From NCBI RefSeq assembly GCF_021277265.1, contig NZ_JAJSOH010000020.1, forward strand, positions 1 through 64,000: a DNA stretch of 64,000 nucleotides, in the 5' to 3' direction. A program made the position numbers and the translations under genes. This document shows positions 19,825-28,035 of this stretch, piece by piece; positions within the stretch are counted from its first letter, which is position 1; each line of letters begins with the position of its first letter. The notes under the pieces are model-generated. The model made no database searches, was not told the origin of the DNA, and saw only the letters and a program-made list of their open reading frames with translations. The stretch is from Kineosporia rhizophila. Lineage in GTDB: Bacteria > Actinomycetota > Actinomycetes > Actinomycetales > Kineosporiaceae.

Positions 19825-22123
19825 GAAAGACACGGCGAGCCCTGCGGCCCGACAGATCAGGCTCGCCGTCCCGCTCCTGGTGTACCTGGCGCTGGCCCTG
19901 CTGGCGGTGTTCACGCCCCTGCAGCCGTACCTGTGGCTGATCGGGGCCTGGCTGGCGGTGGCCGCCACGGTGCTGGGGGTCAGACGGTACCGGCCGGCCG
20001 AGCGGATCAGCTGGTTCCTGGTGGCGGGGTTGCTGGCCAGCTGGGGCGGGTGGGGTCTGATCAGCGCAGTAGCCCCGGACGCGATGGGGTTGGCCTCGGC
20101 CGTCGGGCTGTTCGGCCAGGTGTGCTGTGCCGGGCTGGTTCTGCGGTTGCTGTGGATCCGGCGTTCGGCGAACCGGACGGACGTGAAGAAGGCGCGTTCC
20201 GGCTGGTTCCCCGGTGCGGTCGAGGAGTTCAGCCGCCCCTACGACCGGTTCCTGCGTTTTGCCGACGTGCTGCTGCTCGCCGGGGTCTGCGGGCTGATCG
20301 TGGCTCAGGTGCTGACCACCGCCCGGCACCAGCCCACCGGTGTCTCCGCCGTCACCGCGATCCTGCCGGCCGGCAAGGTCGTGCTGGCCGGGGTGCTCGT
20401 GCACCTGCTGGTCAGCCGCGACCGGCTGCCCCGGGCCACCGTGCTGGGGGTGACCGCCGCGCTCCTGAGCGTGGTGCAGGACCTGGTGCTCGGCAGCGGC
20501 ACGGAGGCCCCGTTCCAGCAGTACGTGGGCGAACTGGCCACCCTGGCGGTGCTCTGGATCTTCGTCTGGATCCCGCTGGAACCCTCGATGACCAAGGTGT
20601 TCGCACCGGCCGAGGGCAAGCTGCGTTCGGAGTCCTCCCGTCTGCTCTCACTGATGCCGGTGATCACCGTCCCGGTCCTGCTCTACGTGATCGGCCGCGA
20701 CGACGCCGGCCGGCTGCCGAGCCTGGTCTACGTCCTGGCCGCCGTCCTGGCCGGGGCGGTCGCCCTGGCCCGGGCCGCGGCCGCGGTCCTGGACAACGAG
20801 CGGCTGGCCGTGCGCGACTGGTACACCGGCCTGCTGAACCGCCGGGGCCTGGCGCTGGCCTTCCGCGCCACGGCTCCCCAGGTCCGCGAGCCGTGGCTGA
20901 TGACGCTGATCGACGTGGACGACTTCAAGCAGGTCAACGACACGTTCGGGCACCACGCCGGGGACGAGCTGCTGGTCCAGGTGGCCCGCCGGCTCCGCCA
21001 GAGCGTCGGCGCCGAGGCGGTCATCAGCCGCACCGGTGGCGACGAGTTCGTGCTGCTCCTGCCGCCCGGGCACGCCTCGGTAGAGACCACCGTGAGCCAG
21101 GTGTTCTCGGCCCCGTTCACCGTGGCCGGGCACAGCATGCCGGTGCGGGCCAGCGCCGGGGTGACCCGGTTCGACGGGGGCGCCGACGAGGCCGAGGTGT
21201 TCACCGAGGTCGACATCGCGCTGTACGCGGCCAAGGCGGCCGGCAAGAACGCGGTCCTGCCCTACGACCCGAAGCACCGCGAGCAGGTGCTCGGCCGGCA
21301 GAAACTGATCGACGACCTGCGCCGCACCCTGGACGGCGACACCTCGGCGGGCACCTTCGAGGTGGACTACCAGCCGCTGGTCGAGCTGGGCACCGGGCTG
21401 ATCACCGGGTGCGAGGCGCTGATCCGCTGGCGTCACCGCCGGCGCGGGCTGGTCCGCCCCGACGAGTTCTTCGCCCTGGCCGAGACCTCCGGGATGGCCG
21501 GTGACCTGGACCGCTGGGTGCTCCTGGAGGCGCTGCACCAGGTGGCGGCCTGGGAGGCCGAGGGGATCGGCTCGATCTACGTCAGCGTGAACCTGGGACG
21601 TACCAGCATGCTCGACCCGCAGCTGGCCGACGTCACCCTGGAGAGCCTGCGCCACACCGGGGTGCGGCCGCAGCAGCTGCACCTGGAGATCACCGAGCAC
21701 GACGAGCTGCCGCCCGAGGCCGGCGCCCTCACCCTGGCCCTGCTCACCGAGGCCGGGGTCCGGGTCAGCCTGGACGACTTCGGGATCGGCTACACGTCGC
21801 TGAACTACCTGCACCGCTACCCGGTGCGCCAGCTCAAGCTGGACCGCTCGATCACCAGCAACCTGCAGACCTCGCCCTCCTCCCCGTTGCTCGAGGGGAT
21901 CGTCGCGCTGGCCCGGTCGCTGCAGGTCGACGTGGTGGCCGAGGGGATCGAGACCGAGCCGCAGCGCGAGCGGCTGGCCGACCTGGGCATCGCCTACGGC
22001 CAGGGTTACCACCTGTGCCGGCCGCAGCCGGCCGCGGCGATGACCGCCCTGCTGCGTGAGGCCGGCCCGGCCAAGCGCATCGCCTTCCCGCGCGAGCCCG
22101 TGGCCGTTGACCTGCCCGCCTGA
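19823..22123 (+). CDS. membrane GGDEF-EAL c-di-GMP turnover protein
   Basis: 766 residues from ATG 19823. About eight to ten hydrophobic helices fill the first ~320 residues (LAVPLLVYLALALLAVF, VPVLLYVIGR and others). A GGDEF domain follows, with LIDVDDFKQVNDTFGHHAGD and an intact RTGGDEFVLLLP. The EAL domain has an intact signature (GCEALIRWRHRRRG), the loop DDFGIGYTSLNYL, LKLDRSITSNL and VVAEGIETEPQ. Both catalytic sites look intact, so it may make and degrade c-di-GMP, with the membrane part sensing the signal. No partner gene is adjacent. Confidence 0.92.
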   Translation: MKDTASPAARQIRLAVPLLVYLALALLAVFTPLQPYLWLIGAWLAVAATVLGVRRYRPAERISWFLVAGLLASWGGWGLISAVAPDAMGLASAVGLFGQVCCAGLVLRLLWIRRSANRTDVKKARSGWFPGAVEEFSRPYDRFLRFADVLLLAGVCGLIVAQVLTTARHQPTGVSAVTAILPAGKVVLAGVLVHLLVSRDRLPRATVLGVTAALLSVVQDLVLGSGTEAPFQQYVGELATLAVLWIFVWIPLEPSMTKVFAPAEGKLRSESSRLLSLMPVITVPVLLYVIGRDDAGRLPSLVYVLAAVLAGAVALARAAAAVLDNERLAVRDWYTGLLNRRGLALAFRATAPQVREPWLMTLIDVDDFKQVNDTFGHHAGDELLVQVARRLRQSVGAEAVISRTGGDEFVLLLPPGHASVETTVSQVFSAPFTVAGHSMPVRASAGVTRFDGGADEAEVFTEVDIALYAAKAAGKNAVLPYDPKHREQVLGRQKLIDDLRRTLDGDTSAGTFEVDYQPLVELGTGLITGCEALIRWRHRRRGLVRPDEFFALAETSGMAGDLDRWVLLEALHQVAAWEAEGIGSIYVSVNLGRTSMLDPQLADVTLESLRHTGVRPQQLHLEITEHDELPPEAGALTLALLTEAGVRVSLDDFGIGYTSLNYLHRYPVRQLKLDRSITSNLQTSPSSPLLEGIVALARSLQVDVVAEGIETEPQRERLADLGIAYGQGYHLCRPQPAAAMTALLREAGPAKRIAFPREPVAVDLPA

Positions 22124-22144
22124 CGCCTGACTGATGGCCCGTGG

Positions 22145-22540
22145 TCAGACGCGTTCGGGCACCCGGGCCGGCAGCACGGTGGCCAGGAAGCGATGGGGCG
22201 TGTTCTGATACTGACGGCGCAGGTGGTAGCCGTGTTCGCTGTTGTCCAGGCCCACCGTGAGGTACTTCGCCAGGGGTGAGGCGGAGCTGGTGCCGCCGTG
22301 CACCTTGGCGAACCAGAACTCGCTGCCCGGGTGCAGGTGGTCCTTGCGCAGGGCATCCACGATCTCGGCCATCGGGAAGTGCCCGGCCTCGTCGGTGAAG
22401 GCCTCGCCGACCTCCGCCGGGAAGTCGTCCTCGCAGGTCAGGAAGCCGGCCGAGGAACCGAAGATGTTCCGGATGTCCTGCTCGGCGGTACCCGCGTACG
22501 TGGTGTCGTCGCTGGCGTAGAACGACATCTTGCCGGTCAT
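22145..22540 (-). CDS. hypothetical protein, 131 aa
   Basis: Starts at ATG 22540, with GGGAGG six bases upstream. I do not recognise it. It is acidic and soluble with no signal peptide or membrane segment: MTGKMSFYASDDTTYAG, a Glu/Asp-rich middle (TCEDDFPAEVGEAF), then a more basic C-terminus (EFWFAKVHGGTSSASPLAKY, HRFLATVLPARVPERV). It is divergent from the Dabb gene, and the two share a 184-base upstream region holding a 14-bp palindrome, so it may be regulated with that operon. Confidence 0.65.
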   Translation of the reverse strand: MTGKMSFYASDDTTYAGTAEQDIRNIFGSSAGFLTCEDDFPAEVGEAFTDEAGHFPMAEIVDALRKDHLHPGSEFWFAKVHGGTSSASPLAKYLTVGLDNSEHGYHLRRQYQNTPHRFLATVLPARVPERV

Positions 22541-22690
22541 GGTGCCTCCCGGGTTCGGCTGCTTCAGGGAGTTCTCGGCACCTGCCGACGCCGGGCTGAC
22601 CCGTTCCCGCCGCAATCCGTCGAACTGCGGACTTGAGGCGCGCGGACCGGACGTGCCTTGCCAGGCCCGCACCCCGCGTCCACTGTTGTA

Positions 22691-22704
22691 AGTGAGTACT
22701 CACT
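22691..22704. promoter_or_regulatory. 14-bp perfect palindrome, candidate TetR-type operator
   Basis: AGTGAGTACTCACT is self-complementary and lies 20 bases before the Dabb start, with TTGTA just to its left and a further TCAC to its right. Its size and position suit a TetR-family dimer. No regulator is encoded next to it. Confidence 0.6.
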
Positions 22705-22724
22705 CACTACTTCAGGAGACAGTC

Positions 22725-23135
22725 ATGATCTTCCACACCATCCGGTTCTCGATCCGCCTCGGTGTCACGCCCGAGCAGGTCGAGGAGGCGCTGGCCAGCC
22801 TGCGGCGCCAGGGAGCCGGCATCGCCGCGGTGAAGTCGTACGTCGTCGGCCCCCACGTGGGCGAGGGCTTCGACTACGGCGCCACCTTCGTGATCGAAGA
22901 CCTGGCCGGGTACGAGGAGTACATGCTCTCCCCGCTGCACCGGCACACCGACGAGATCGGCCTGCCCCTGGTCGACGACATGGTCTCGTTCGACATCCTC
23001 GACGACCCGGACCCGGAGGCCGGGGCGAAGATCACCAGGATTCACCAGGACCGCTTCGCCAACGACCCGGGCCTGACCGAGCTCATCCAGAACCTGGGCT
23101 CGTACTCCGCAGGTACGCACAGCCACCAGGGGTGA
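22725..23135 (+). CDS. Dabb (stress-responsive A/B barrel) domain protein
   Basis: 136 residues from ATG 22725, preceded by CAGGAG. MIFHTIRFSIRLGVTPEQVEEALASL, SYVVGPHVGEGFDYGATFVIEDL and YEEYMLSPLHRHTDEIGLPL match the ferredoxin-like dimeric barrel of Dabb proteins, including the conserved His pair near residues 74-76. Members serve as small-molecule-binding proteins or cyclases/decarboxylases, so function cannot be named. The downstream MFS gene begins within a few bases of the stop, so the two form an operon under the palindrome at 22691. A protective or modifying role for the exported compound is inference. Confidence 0.78.
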   Translation: MIFHTIRFSIRLGVTPEQVEEALASLRRQGAGIAAVKSYVVGPHVGEGFDYGATFVIEDLAGYEEYMLSPLHRHTDEIGLPLVDDMVSFDILDDPDPEAGAKITRIHQDRFANDPGLTELIQNLGSYSAGTHSHQG

Positions 23136-23140
23136 AGCGG

Positions 23141-24496
23141 ATGACCGTCACTGTTGAGGAGACCGCTCCGGCGGGCACCGTGTCGGCGGTGCTCGGGCTG
23201 CTCGTCGGTCTGGCGATCAGTGGATCCTCCGCTGTCGCGGTGGTTCTGCCGGCGGCCGCAGCAGACCCGGGCCTGGATATGTCAGGAGCAGTCTCGGCCT
23301 GGGTGCTGAGCGGCTACGCCCTGATGCTGGCGGTGTTCACCCCGGTCTTCGGGCGGCTGGCTGATCTGCTCGGCCTACGTCGGCCGATCGTGGCCGGGGT
23401 CAGCGTGATGGCCCTGGGCGCCGCCGGATCCGCGCTGGCCGCTAACGGCTCGCTGTTGATCGCGGCCCGGCTGGTGCAGGGCGTCGGCGCAGCGTCGGTC
23501 ACCGTGCTGGGAGCGGCTCTGATCAGCCGGCTCTTCGACGGACCCGCCCGGGCCACCGTGCTCGGGCGGGTCGCCGGCCTCGGCGCTGCGATCAGTGCGC
23601 TCGCGCCGCTGCTGGCCGGTCTGCTGGAGGGCGCCGTGGGCTGGCGCCCGGTCGTTGCCCTGCCCGCGATCGCCCTGTTCCTGCTGCCTCTGCTGCTGCG
23701 CCTCACCCCGGCTGAGCGTGGGGTGCCCGGACGGTTCGACCTGCCCGGCGCCACCTACCTGATCGCCACCGCCGCCGGCGCGATCCTGCTGATCCAGGCC
23801 CCTTCGAACGGCGCTGCGGTCGGCTTCGCCGGTGGGCTGGCACTCGTGCTCGGGCTCCCGTTGCTGGTTCGGCATGTCCGGGCCGGCGGGCAGTTCCTTC
23901 CCCGAGCGGTGGTCACCAGCCGCGCAGTGATCCTGGGCGCCACTGCGGCCGCCGGCATCCCCGCGGCCTGGTTCGCCCTGCTCGTGGCCGTGCCGGGCAG
24001 CCTGGCCGACCAGAACTGGAGTGCCCGGCAGATCGGGTTCGCCCTGCTGCCCGCCGCTCTCGCCGCTCTGACCGCGATCTGGACCTCGCGGCCGGTGATC
24101 GCCCGCCTGGGCACCGATCTCACCCTGCTGAGCGCCGCGGGCCTCGCCGCCGTTGCGCTCGGCATTGCGGCCCTGGGGGAGTGGTCCTCGTCTCCCGCGC
24201 TGCTCATGCTCTCCGTGGCCCTGGTCGCCCTGGCCTTCGGTCACGGACAGCCCGCGATGATGGCCCATGTCGGCGCCGTCACCCCGGGCGAACTTCGAGG
24301 AGCAGCGCTAGGAATCGCCACCCTCGTTTTCCTCACCGGCGGCAGCCTCGGATCTGCGCTCGCCGGTGGGCTGGACGGGGTAGCGGCCGACTGGCTCACC
24401 CCTGCGCTCACCGCTCTGTTGCCGGTGGGTGGGGTGATGGCCGCGCTCGTTCTCCGGCGCTCAGAGCTGGGCCCGGCCCAGCCAGGCCACCGCTAG
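23141..24496 (+). CDS. MFS drug-exporter-like transporter
   Basis: 451 residues from ATG 23141; GTG 23132, overlapping the Dabb stop, is an alternative. Hydrophobicity suggests 14 or so membrane helices. The motif-A loop GRLADLLGLRRPIVAG after helix 2 and ARLVQGVGAASVTVLGAALI (motif C-like, an exporter feature) place it with DHA2-type proton-driven drug exporters. Substrate is unknown. Transcription with the Dabb gene under a TetR-type palindrome suggests induction by the exported compound. Confidence 0.85.
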   Translation: MTVTVEETAPAGTVSAVLGLLVGLAISGSSAVAVVLPAAAADPGLDMSGAVSAWVLSGYALMLAVFTPVFGRLADLLGLRRPIVAGVSVMALGAAGSALAANGSLLIAARLVQGVGAASVTVLGAALISRLFDGPARATVLGRVAGLGAAISALAPLLAGLLEGAVGWRPVVALPAIALFLLPLLLRLTPAERGVPGRFDLPGATYLIATAAGAILLIQAPSNGAAVGFAGGLALVLGLPLLVRHVRAGGQFLPRAVVTSRAVILGATAAAGIPAAWFALLVAVPGSLADQNWSARQIGFALLPAALAALTAIWTSRPVIARLGTDLTLLSAAGLAAVALGIAALGEWSSSPALLMLSVALVALAFGHGQPAMMAHVGAVTPGELRGAALGIATLVFLTGGSLGSALAGGLDGVAADWLTPALTALLPVGGVMAALVLRRSELGPAQPGHR

Positions 24497-24514
24497 CTGG
24501 GTGATGTCCCCCGA

Positions 24515-25987
24515 CTAGCTCTCCAGGCCGTGTCTTCTCAACAGCCGGGTGCCCACGTCGCGATAGGACGAGGGGTCGACCGGGAGCAGCCACTGACGCG
24601 CCTTGGTGAGCGGACCGACGTCCAAAAGCAGGTCACTCAGCACTTCGTCGATGTTGTGCATGGAGAAGGGGATGACGCTGGTGCCGCGGGCGTGCTTGCC
24701 GGCGCTGAACTGCTCCATCCAGCGCAGGTGCTCGCCCACCTGGGCCCGCATCTCCTCGGCCGGAGGCAGGTCGAGCCCGCCGAGCAGGTGGGCGGCGATC
24801 CAGGCGGCAGCCATCTCCGCGCCGAGCGGGCTGAAGAACGATGAGTTGTAGCCGGCGAAGGTCAGGCGGGGTACGTCGGGGGGCAGGATGTGCCGGTAGA
24901 GCACGAAGTTGCCACGGTCGTCCTGCAGCCGGGCGATCAGGTCGGGGGAGAAGAAGGGCACCTGCTGGTCGAAACCGGTTCCGCAGAGCACCAGGTCGGC
25001 CGGGACCGTCCGCCCCGACCCGAGCCGCGCGTGCGGACGTCCGTCGACTGCGCACAACTCGCTGACCGTTTCGTCGCGGTGCACCCGCAGGGTGCCGTCG
25101 GCGACCCGTTCGAAGAACTCCTCGGTGACCAGACTCACCGTGCTGCGGGCGATCTGGTCGAAACTGCCGTCCGGGACCAGGCCCAGGCGCTGCAGGTCGA
25201 GCTGTCGCACCACGGCGTTCTGCACCGTGCCCAGCATCACCTGGGTACCGCCGGAACCCGGCCCGTGCAGCAGCTTCTCGAACCGGGTGGGCCTCAGGTA
25301 GGGGAACAGGCCCTCGCCCATCCGGGTCAGCAGCAGGTACTTGTAGTTGAGGACGCCGCCGAGCCGGCGCGGCATCTTCCACAGAAGGCGCCGCGCCACG
25401 ACCGCGGTGCTGCGGGCGACCCCGCTGACCGCCACCGCCACGTCGCACGCGGACTTCCCGTAGCCGACCACCACCACGTCCCGGTCGCGGGCCTGCTCCA
25501 GCTCCACGAATTCCGATGTGGCGCAGACCCTCCCGCCCGCAGCCTCGAACTCGGTGCGCCCGGGGTAGACCGGTACGGCGGGCCGGGAGAAGATGCCGTT
25601 GGCCACCACCAGGTGGTCGAAGGTGTGGGTCTCCCGGGTGGGGCCGGTGACCAGGGTCCAGCCGTGCTCACCCAGCTCGGCCGAGACCACCTCGGTGTCC
25701 AGCCGCAGCACCGGCCCGAGCCCGAACACGGCGACATAACTGTCCAGATAGCGCTGTACCTGTTCACCCGAAGGCCATTCCGGGTAGTGCGGCGGCATCG
25801 GAAGTTCCGAGAAGGCGTAGGTGCGTTTGTCGTTCTGCGTGCGCAGCCCCGGATACCGCCGGGTCCGGCTCCACACCCCGCCCACGTCCGGCGCCCGGTC
25901 GAACACGGTGACCTGGAATCCGCAGCGCAGCAGCATCCGCGCAGTACCCAGTCCGGCGTAGCCGGCCCCCACAACGGCAACCTTCAT
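24515..25987 (-). CDS. FAD-dependent monooxygenase/oxidoreductase (FMO-like)
   Basis: 490 residues from ATG 25987, preceded by GAGGGGG. The FAD motif KVAVVGAGYAGLGTARML is at the N-terminus and a second, NADPH-binding GxGxSA motif appears as VVVVGYGKSACDVAVAV near 180. LVVANGIFSRPAVP and DLVLCGTGFDQQVPFF are typical of flavin-containing and Baeyer-Villiger type enzymes. The usual FMO fingerprint FxGxxxHxxxF/Y before the NADPH motif is not intact (its His region reads VCATSEF). Activity as an oxygenase is likely but not certain. It is divergent from a small membrane protein gene. Confidence 0.8.
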   Translation of the reverse strand: MKVAVVGAGYAGLGTARMLLRCGFQVTVFDRAPDVGGVWSRTRRYPGLRTQNDKRTYAFSELPMPPHYPEWPSGEQVQRYLDSYVAVFGLGPVLRLDTEVVSAELGEHGWTLVTGPTRETHTFDHLVVANGIFSRPAVPVYPGRTEFEAAGGRVCATSEFVELEQARDRDVVVVGYGKSACDVAVAVSGVARSTAVVARRLLWKMPRRLGGVLNYKYLLLTRMGEGLFPYLRPTRFEKLLHGPGSGGTQVMLGTVQNAVVRQLDLQRLGLVPDGSFDQIARSTVSLVTEEFFERVADGTLRVHRDETVSELCAVDGRPHARLGSGRTVPADLVLCGTGFDQQVPFFSPDLIARLQDDRGNFVLYRHILPPDVPRLTFAGYNSSFFSPLGAEMAAAWIAAHLLGGLDLPPAEEMRAQVGEHLRWMEQFSAGKHARGTSVIPFSMHNIDEVLSDLLLDVGPLTKARQWLLPVDPSSYRDVGTRLLRRHGLES

Positions 25988-26095
25988 CGTGACCCCCTCA
26001 TCACGGTCCAACTGTTGTGCAGACCGTATGCGACCGGAGTCCGGAGAACGCCTGGTTTCAGCAATCCCACCGATGGGCGCGTCAAGATCGCGGTG

Positions 26096-26107
26096 TACCG
26101 TCGGGCC
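26096..26107 (+). promoter_or_regulatory. TANNNT -10 box of a leaderless gene
   Basis: TACCGT (26096-26101) is followed by six bases and the ATG at 26108, placing the predicted transcript start at the start codon. No ribosome site is present. Confidence 0.45.
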
Positions 26108-26413
26108 ATGCGTCTACCTACTGCAGCGGTCACCGCCGGCTCTCTCATCGGTGGGTGGCAGGTGGCCCGCCGTACCGGCATCCGGCCGCTGGGTGGAGCC
26201 GTGCTCGCGGTGGGCGGGGTGCTGGCCGGCCGGGAGTGGGCCCGCAACACCGATGCCGTCACCACCGGCGCGCTGGTCGCCACCTACGTCGGTGCCTTCG
26301 GGCTGTCCCACCCGCTGGCCAAGAAGATCGGTGCCTGGCCCTCGGTGCTCGCCGTCTCGGCGGCCACGGCGGCGGTTTCGTACGCTGCCTCGGACCGGCG
26401 GGCCGGCCGCTGA
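26108..26413 (+). CDS. small membrane protein, 101 aa
   Basis: Three or so hydrophobic segments: AAVTAGSLIGGWQVA, PLGGAVLAVGGVLAG and VTTGALVATYVGAFGLSHPL, plus a final VLAVSAATAAVSYAA. Positively charged loops (RRTGIR, REWARN) separate them. It resembles uncharacterised actinobacterial small integral membrane proteins and I cannot assign a role. It is divergent from the monooxygenase and is followed closely by a TusA-like reading frame, so the two are probably co-transcribed. Confidence 0.65.
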   Translation: MRLPTAAVTAGSLIGGWQVARRTGIRPLGGAVLAVGGVLAGREWARNTDAVTTGALVATYVGAFGLSHPLAKKIGAWPSVLAVSAATAAVSYAASDRRAGR

Positions 26414-26430
26414 CCAGCCCCTCACTGATC

Positions 26431-26694
26431 GTGGTGGACGGCACCGGAATGCTCTGCGTGCGTCTGCTGATCAAGCTGCGCGGGGTGGTGGCCGGGGCCG
26501 AGCCGGGCACGCAGGTGCGGGTGCTGACCACCGACCCGGCGGCCCCGATCGACCTGCCGTCCTGGTGCCATCTGACCGGGCACGAGTACCTGGGGCTGGT
26601 CGCCGAGCACCCCGACCACGCGGAGCACGCCCTACGGGTGTCGGCCGGGGCCCGCAGCACCCGCCCCGACCGGCCCTGGCACCTGGAACGCTGA
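26431..26694 (+). CDS. TusA-like sulfur-carrier family protein
   Basis: About 87 residues from GTG 26431; the frame is open further left, overlapping the previous gene, so the start is uncertain. VVDGTGMLCVRLLIKLRGVVAG aligns with the TusA pattern (D..G..CP.P......), with the active Cys kept and the following Pro replaced by Val. TQVRVLTTDPAAPIDLPSWCHLTGHEYLG is the usual strand and terminal helix segment. TusA proteins pass persulfide sulfur to tRNA thiolation or cofactor pathways. The missing Pro and uncertain start lower confidence. Confidence 0.6.
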   Translation: MVDGTGMLCVRLLIKLRGVVAGAEPGTQVRVLTTDPAAPIDLPSWCHLTGHEYLGLVAEHPDHAEHALRVSAGARSTRPDRPWHLER

Positions 26695-26860
26695 GTCCAG
26701 GTCTTTTCCGTGAGCATTCGGTGGCGATTCGTGGGCCATCAGCATTCCTGAGCACGCGGGGAACGTCCGGGTAGTCGTTTACCTCCGTTCGGGTGAATGA
26801 CGACTCGGCGAATTCGACACGCACCGCCGGCCCGAATTACTTCTTCGGCCTTTCCCGTTC

Positions 26861-26873
26861 TATGCTCTGAGGC
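26861..26873 (+). promoter_or_regulatory. TANNNT -10 box of leaderless lsr2
   Basis: TATGCT (26861-26866) is followed by seven bases and the lsr2 ATG at 26874. No ribosome site is visible, as expected for leaderless initiation. Confidence 0.5.
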
Positions 26874-27194
26874 ATGGCGCAGAGAACGGTCGTGGAATTC
26901 ACCGACGACATCAACGGAAAGCCCGCGGCGGAGACGGTCACCTTCGCTCTCGACGGTAAGACGTACGAGATCGACGTCACCGAGAAGAACGCGGCCAAAT
27001 TGCGTCAGGCTTTCGAGCCCTACACCAACAGCGCGCGCCGGCTGACCAAGTCCGGGCGCACCATCCGCAAGGTCAGCGCCGGGGCCGACACCGCGGCCGT
27101 GCGGGCCTGGGCGGCCAGCAACGGCATCGAGGTCTCCTCCCGCGGGCGCATCTCGTCCACCGTGCTCGAGCAGTACCACGCCGCCGGCAACTGA
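26874..27194 (+). CDS. lsr2: Lsr2 nucleoid-associated protein
   Basis: 106 residues, the family's usual length. MAQRTVVEFTDDINGKPA and TVTFALDGKTYEIDV form the N-terminal dimerisation sheet; a basic linker and the C-terminal DNA-binding domain follow (VRAWAASNGIEVSSRGRIS). The RGR tripeptide is the minor-groove hook. Lsr2 bridges DNA and silences AT-rich, often horizontally acquired genes in actinobacteria, like H-NS in enterics. Genomes often carry two paralogues; whether this is the main one cannot be told here. Confidence 0.96.
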   Translation: MAQRTVVEFTDDINGKPAAETVTFALDGKTYEIDVTEKNAAKLRQAFEPYTNSARRLTKSGRTIRKVSAGADTAAVRAWAASNGIEVSSRGRISSTVLEQYHAAGN

Positions 27195-27241
27195 CCGGCC
27201 CCTGATCGGCAACTGATCAACCCGGTGGTGTGGGGAGATGT

Positions 27242-27261
27242 GCCCGGACTAGGGTCCGGGC
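27242..27261 (+). promoter_or_regulatory. palindrome with -10 box abutting the SDR start
   Basis: GCCCGGAC (27242-27249) and GTCCGGGC (27254-27261) are perfect arms around TAGG. TAGGGT (27250-27255) fits the TANNNT -10 box with six bases to the ATG at 27262. A repressor bound here would sit directly on the promoter; alternatively the hairpin could end transcripts from lsr2. Confidence 0.5.
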
Positions 27262-28035
27262 ATGCATCCCGCTCTCGACCGGCTGTTCTCCTGCTCCGGC
27301 CGCACCGCCCTGATCACCGGCTCCAGCTCGGGCATCGGGCTGAGCATGGCCGAGGCGATCGGGCGGGCCGGGGCCCGGGTGATCCTGGTGGCGCGCCAGG
27401 CGGAGCTGCTGGCCCAGAACGCCGAACGACTGCGCGCCGACGGTGTGCAGGCCGGGTGGATCGCCGCCGACCTGTCCGACCGGGCGCAGGTCCAGCGGGT
27501 CGCCGAGCAGGCCGCGGCCGAGCACGGTGACATCGACATCCTGCTCCACTCCGCCGGTCTCAACCTGCGGCCGCCCCTGGGCGAGCTCGGCGTCGAGGAC
27601 TACGACCGGATGATGGCGGTCAACGTGCACGCGGCCTTCCTGCTCGGCCAGGCCTTCGGTCCGGCGATGGCCGAGCGGGGCTGGGGCCGCATCATCAACA
27701 TCGCGTCGCAGCAGGCCGTGCGCGCCTTCGGCAACAGCGGCGGCTACGGGGTGACCAAAGCCGCGGTCACCGGCCTCACCCGCTCCCAGGCCGAGGCCTG
27801 GTCCTCACGGGGCGTCTGCTGCAACGCCGTCGGCCCCGGGTTCGTGCGTACCCCGCTCACCGCAGAGGCTTTCGCGATTCCCGGCCGCGCCGAGGCGCTG
27901 GCCGCCCGCACGCAGATCGGCCGCAACGGCGAACTGGACGACTACGCGGGGGTCGCGGTGTGGCTCGCCTCCGACGCCTCGGCCTACGTCACCGGCCAGA
28001 CGATCTTTGTGGACGGCGGGTTCTCGGTCGCCTGA
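27262..28035 (+). CDS. short-chain dehydrogenase/reductase
   Basis: 257 residues, classical SDR. The cofactor motif TGSSSGIG is at 19-26, the NAG-equivalent reads HSAGLN, and the catalytic set is S149, Y162 and K166 (YGVTK). The acidic D70 region and ARQ after the second strand suggest NADP(H) preference. The ending YVTGQTIFVDGGFSVA is typical of the FabG/gluconate-5-dehydrogenase group. The substrate is unknown. It appears to be transcribed without a leader from the box at 27250. Confidence 0.88.
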   Translation: MHPALDRLFSCSGRTALITGSSSGIGLSMAEAIGRAGARVILVARQAELLAQNAERLRADGVQAGWIAADLSDRAQVQRVAEQAAAEHGDIDILLHSAGLNLRPPLGELGVEDYDRMMAVNVHAAFLLGQAFGPAMAERGWGRIINIASQQAVRAFGNSGGYGVTKAAVTGLTRSQAEAWSSRGVCCNAVGPGFVRTPLTAEAFAIPGRAEALAARTQIGRNGELDDYAGVAVWLASDASAYVTGQTIFVDGGFSVA

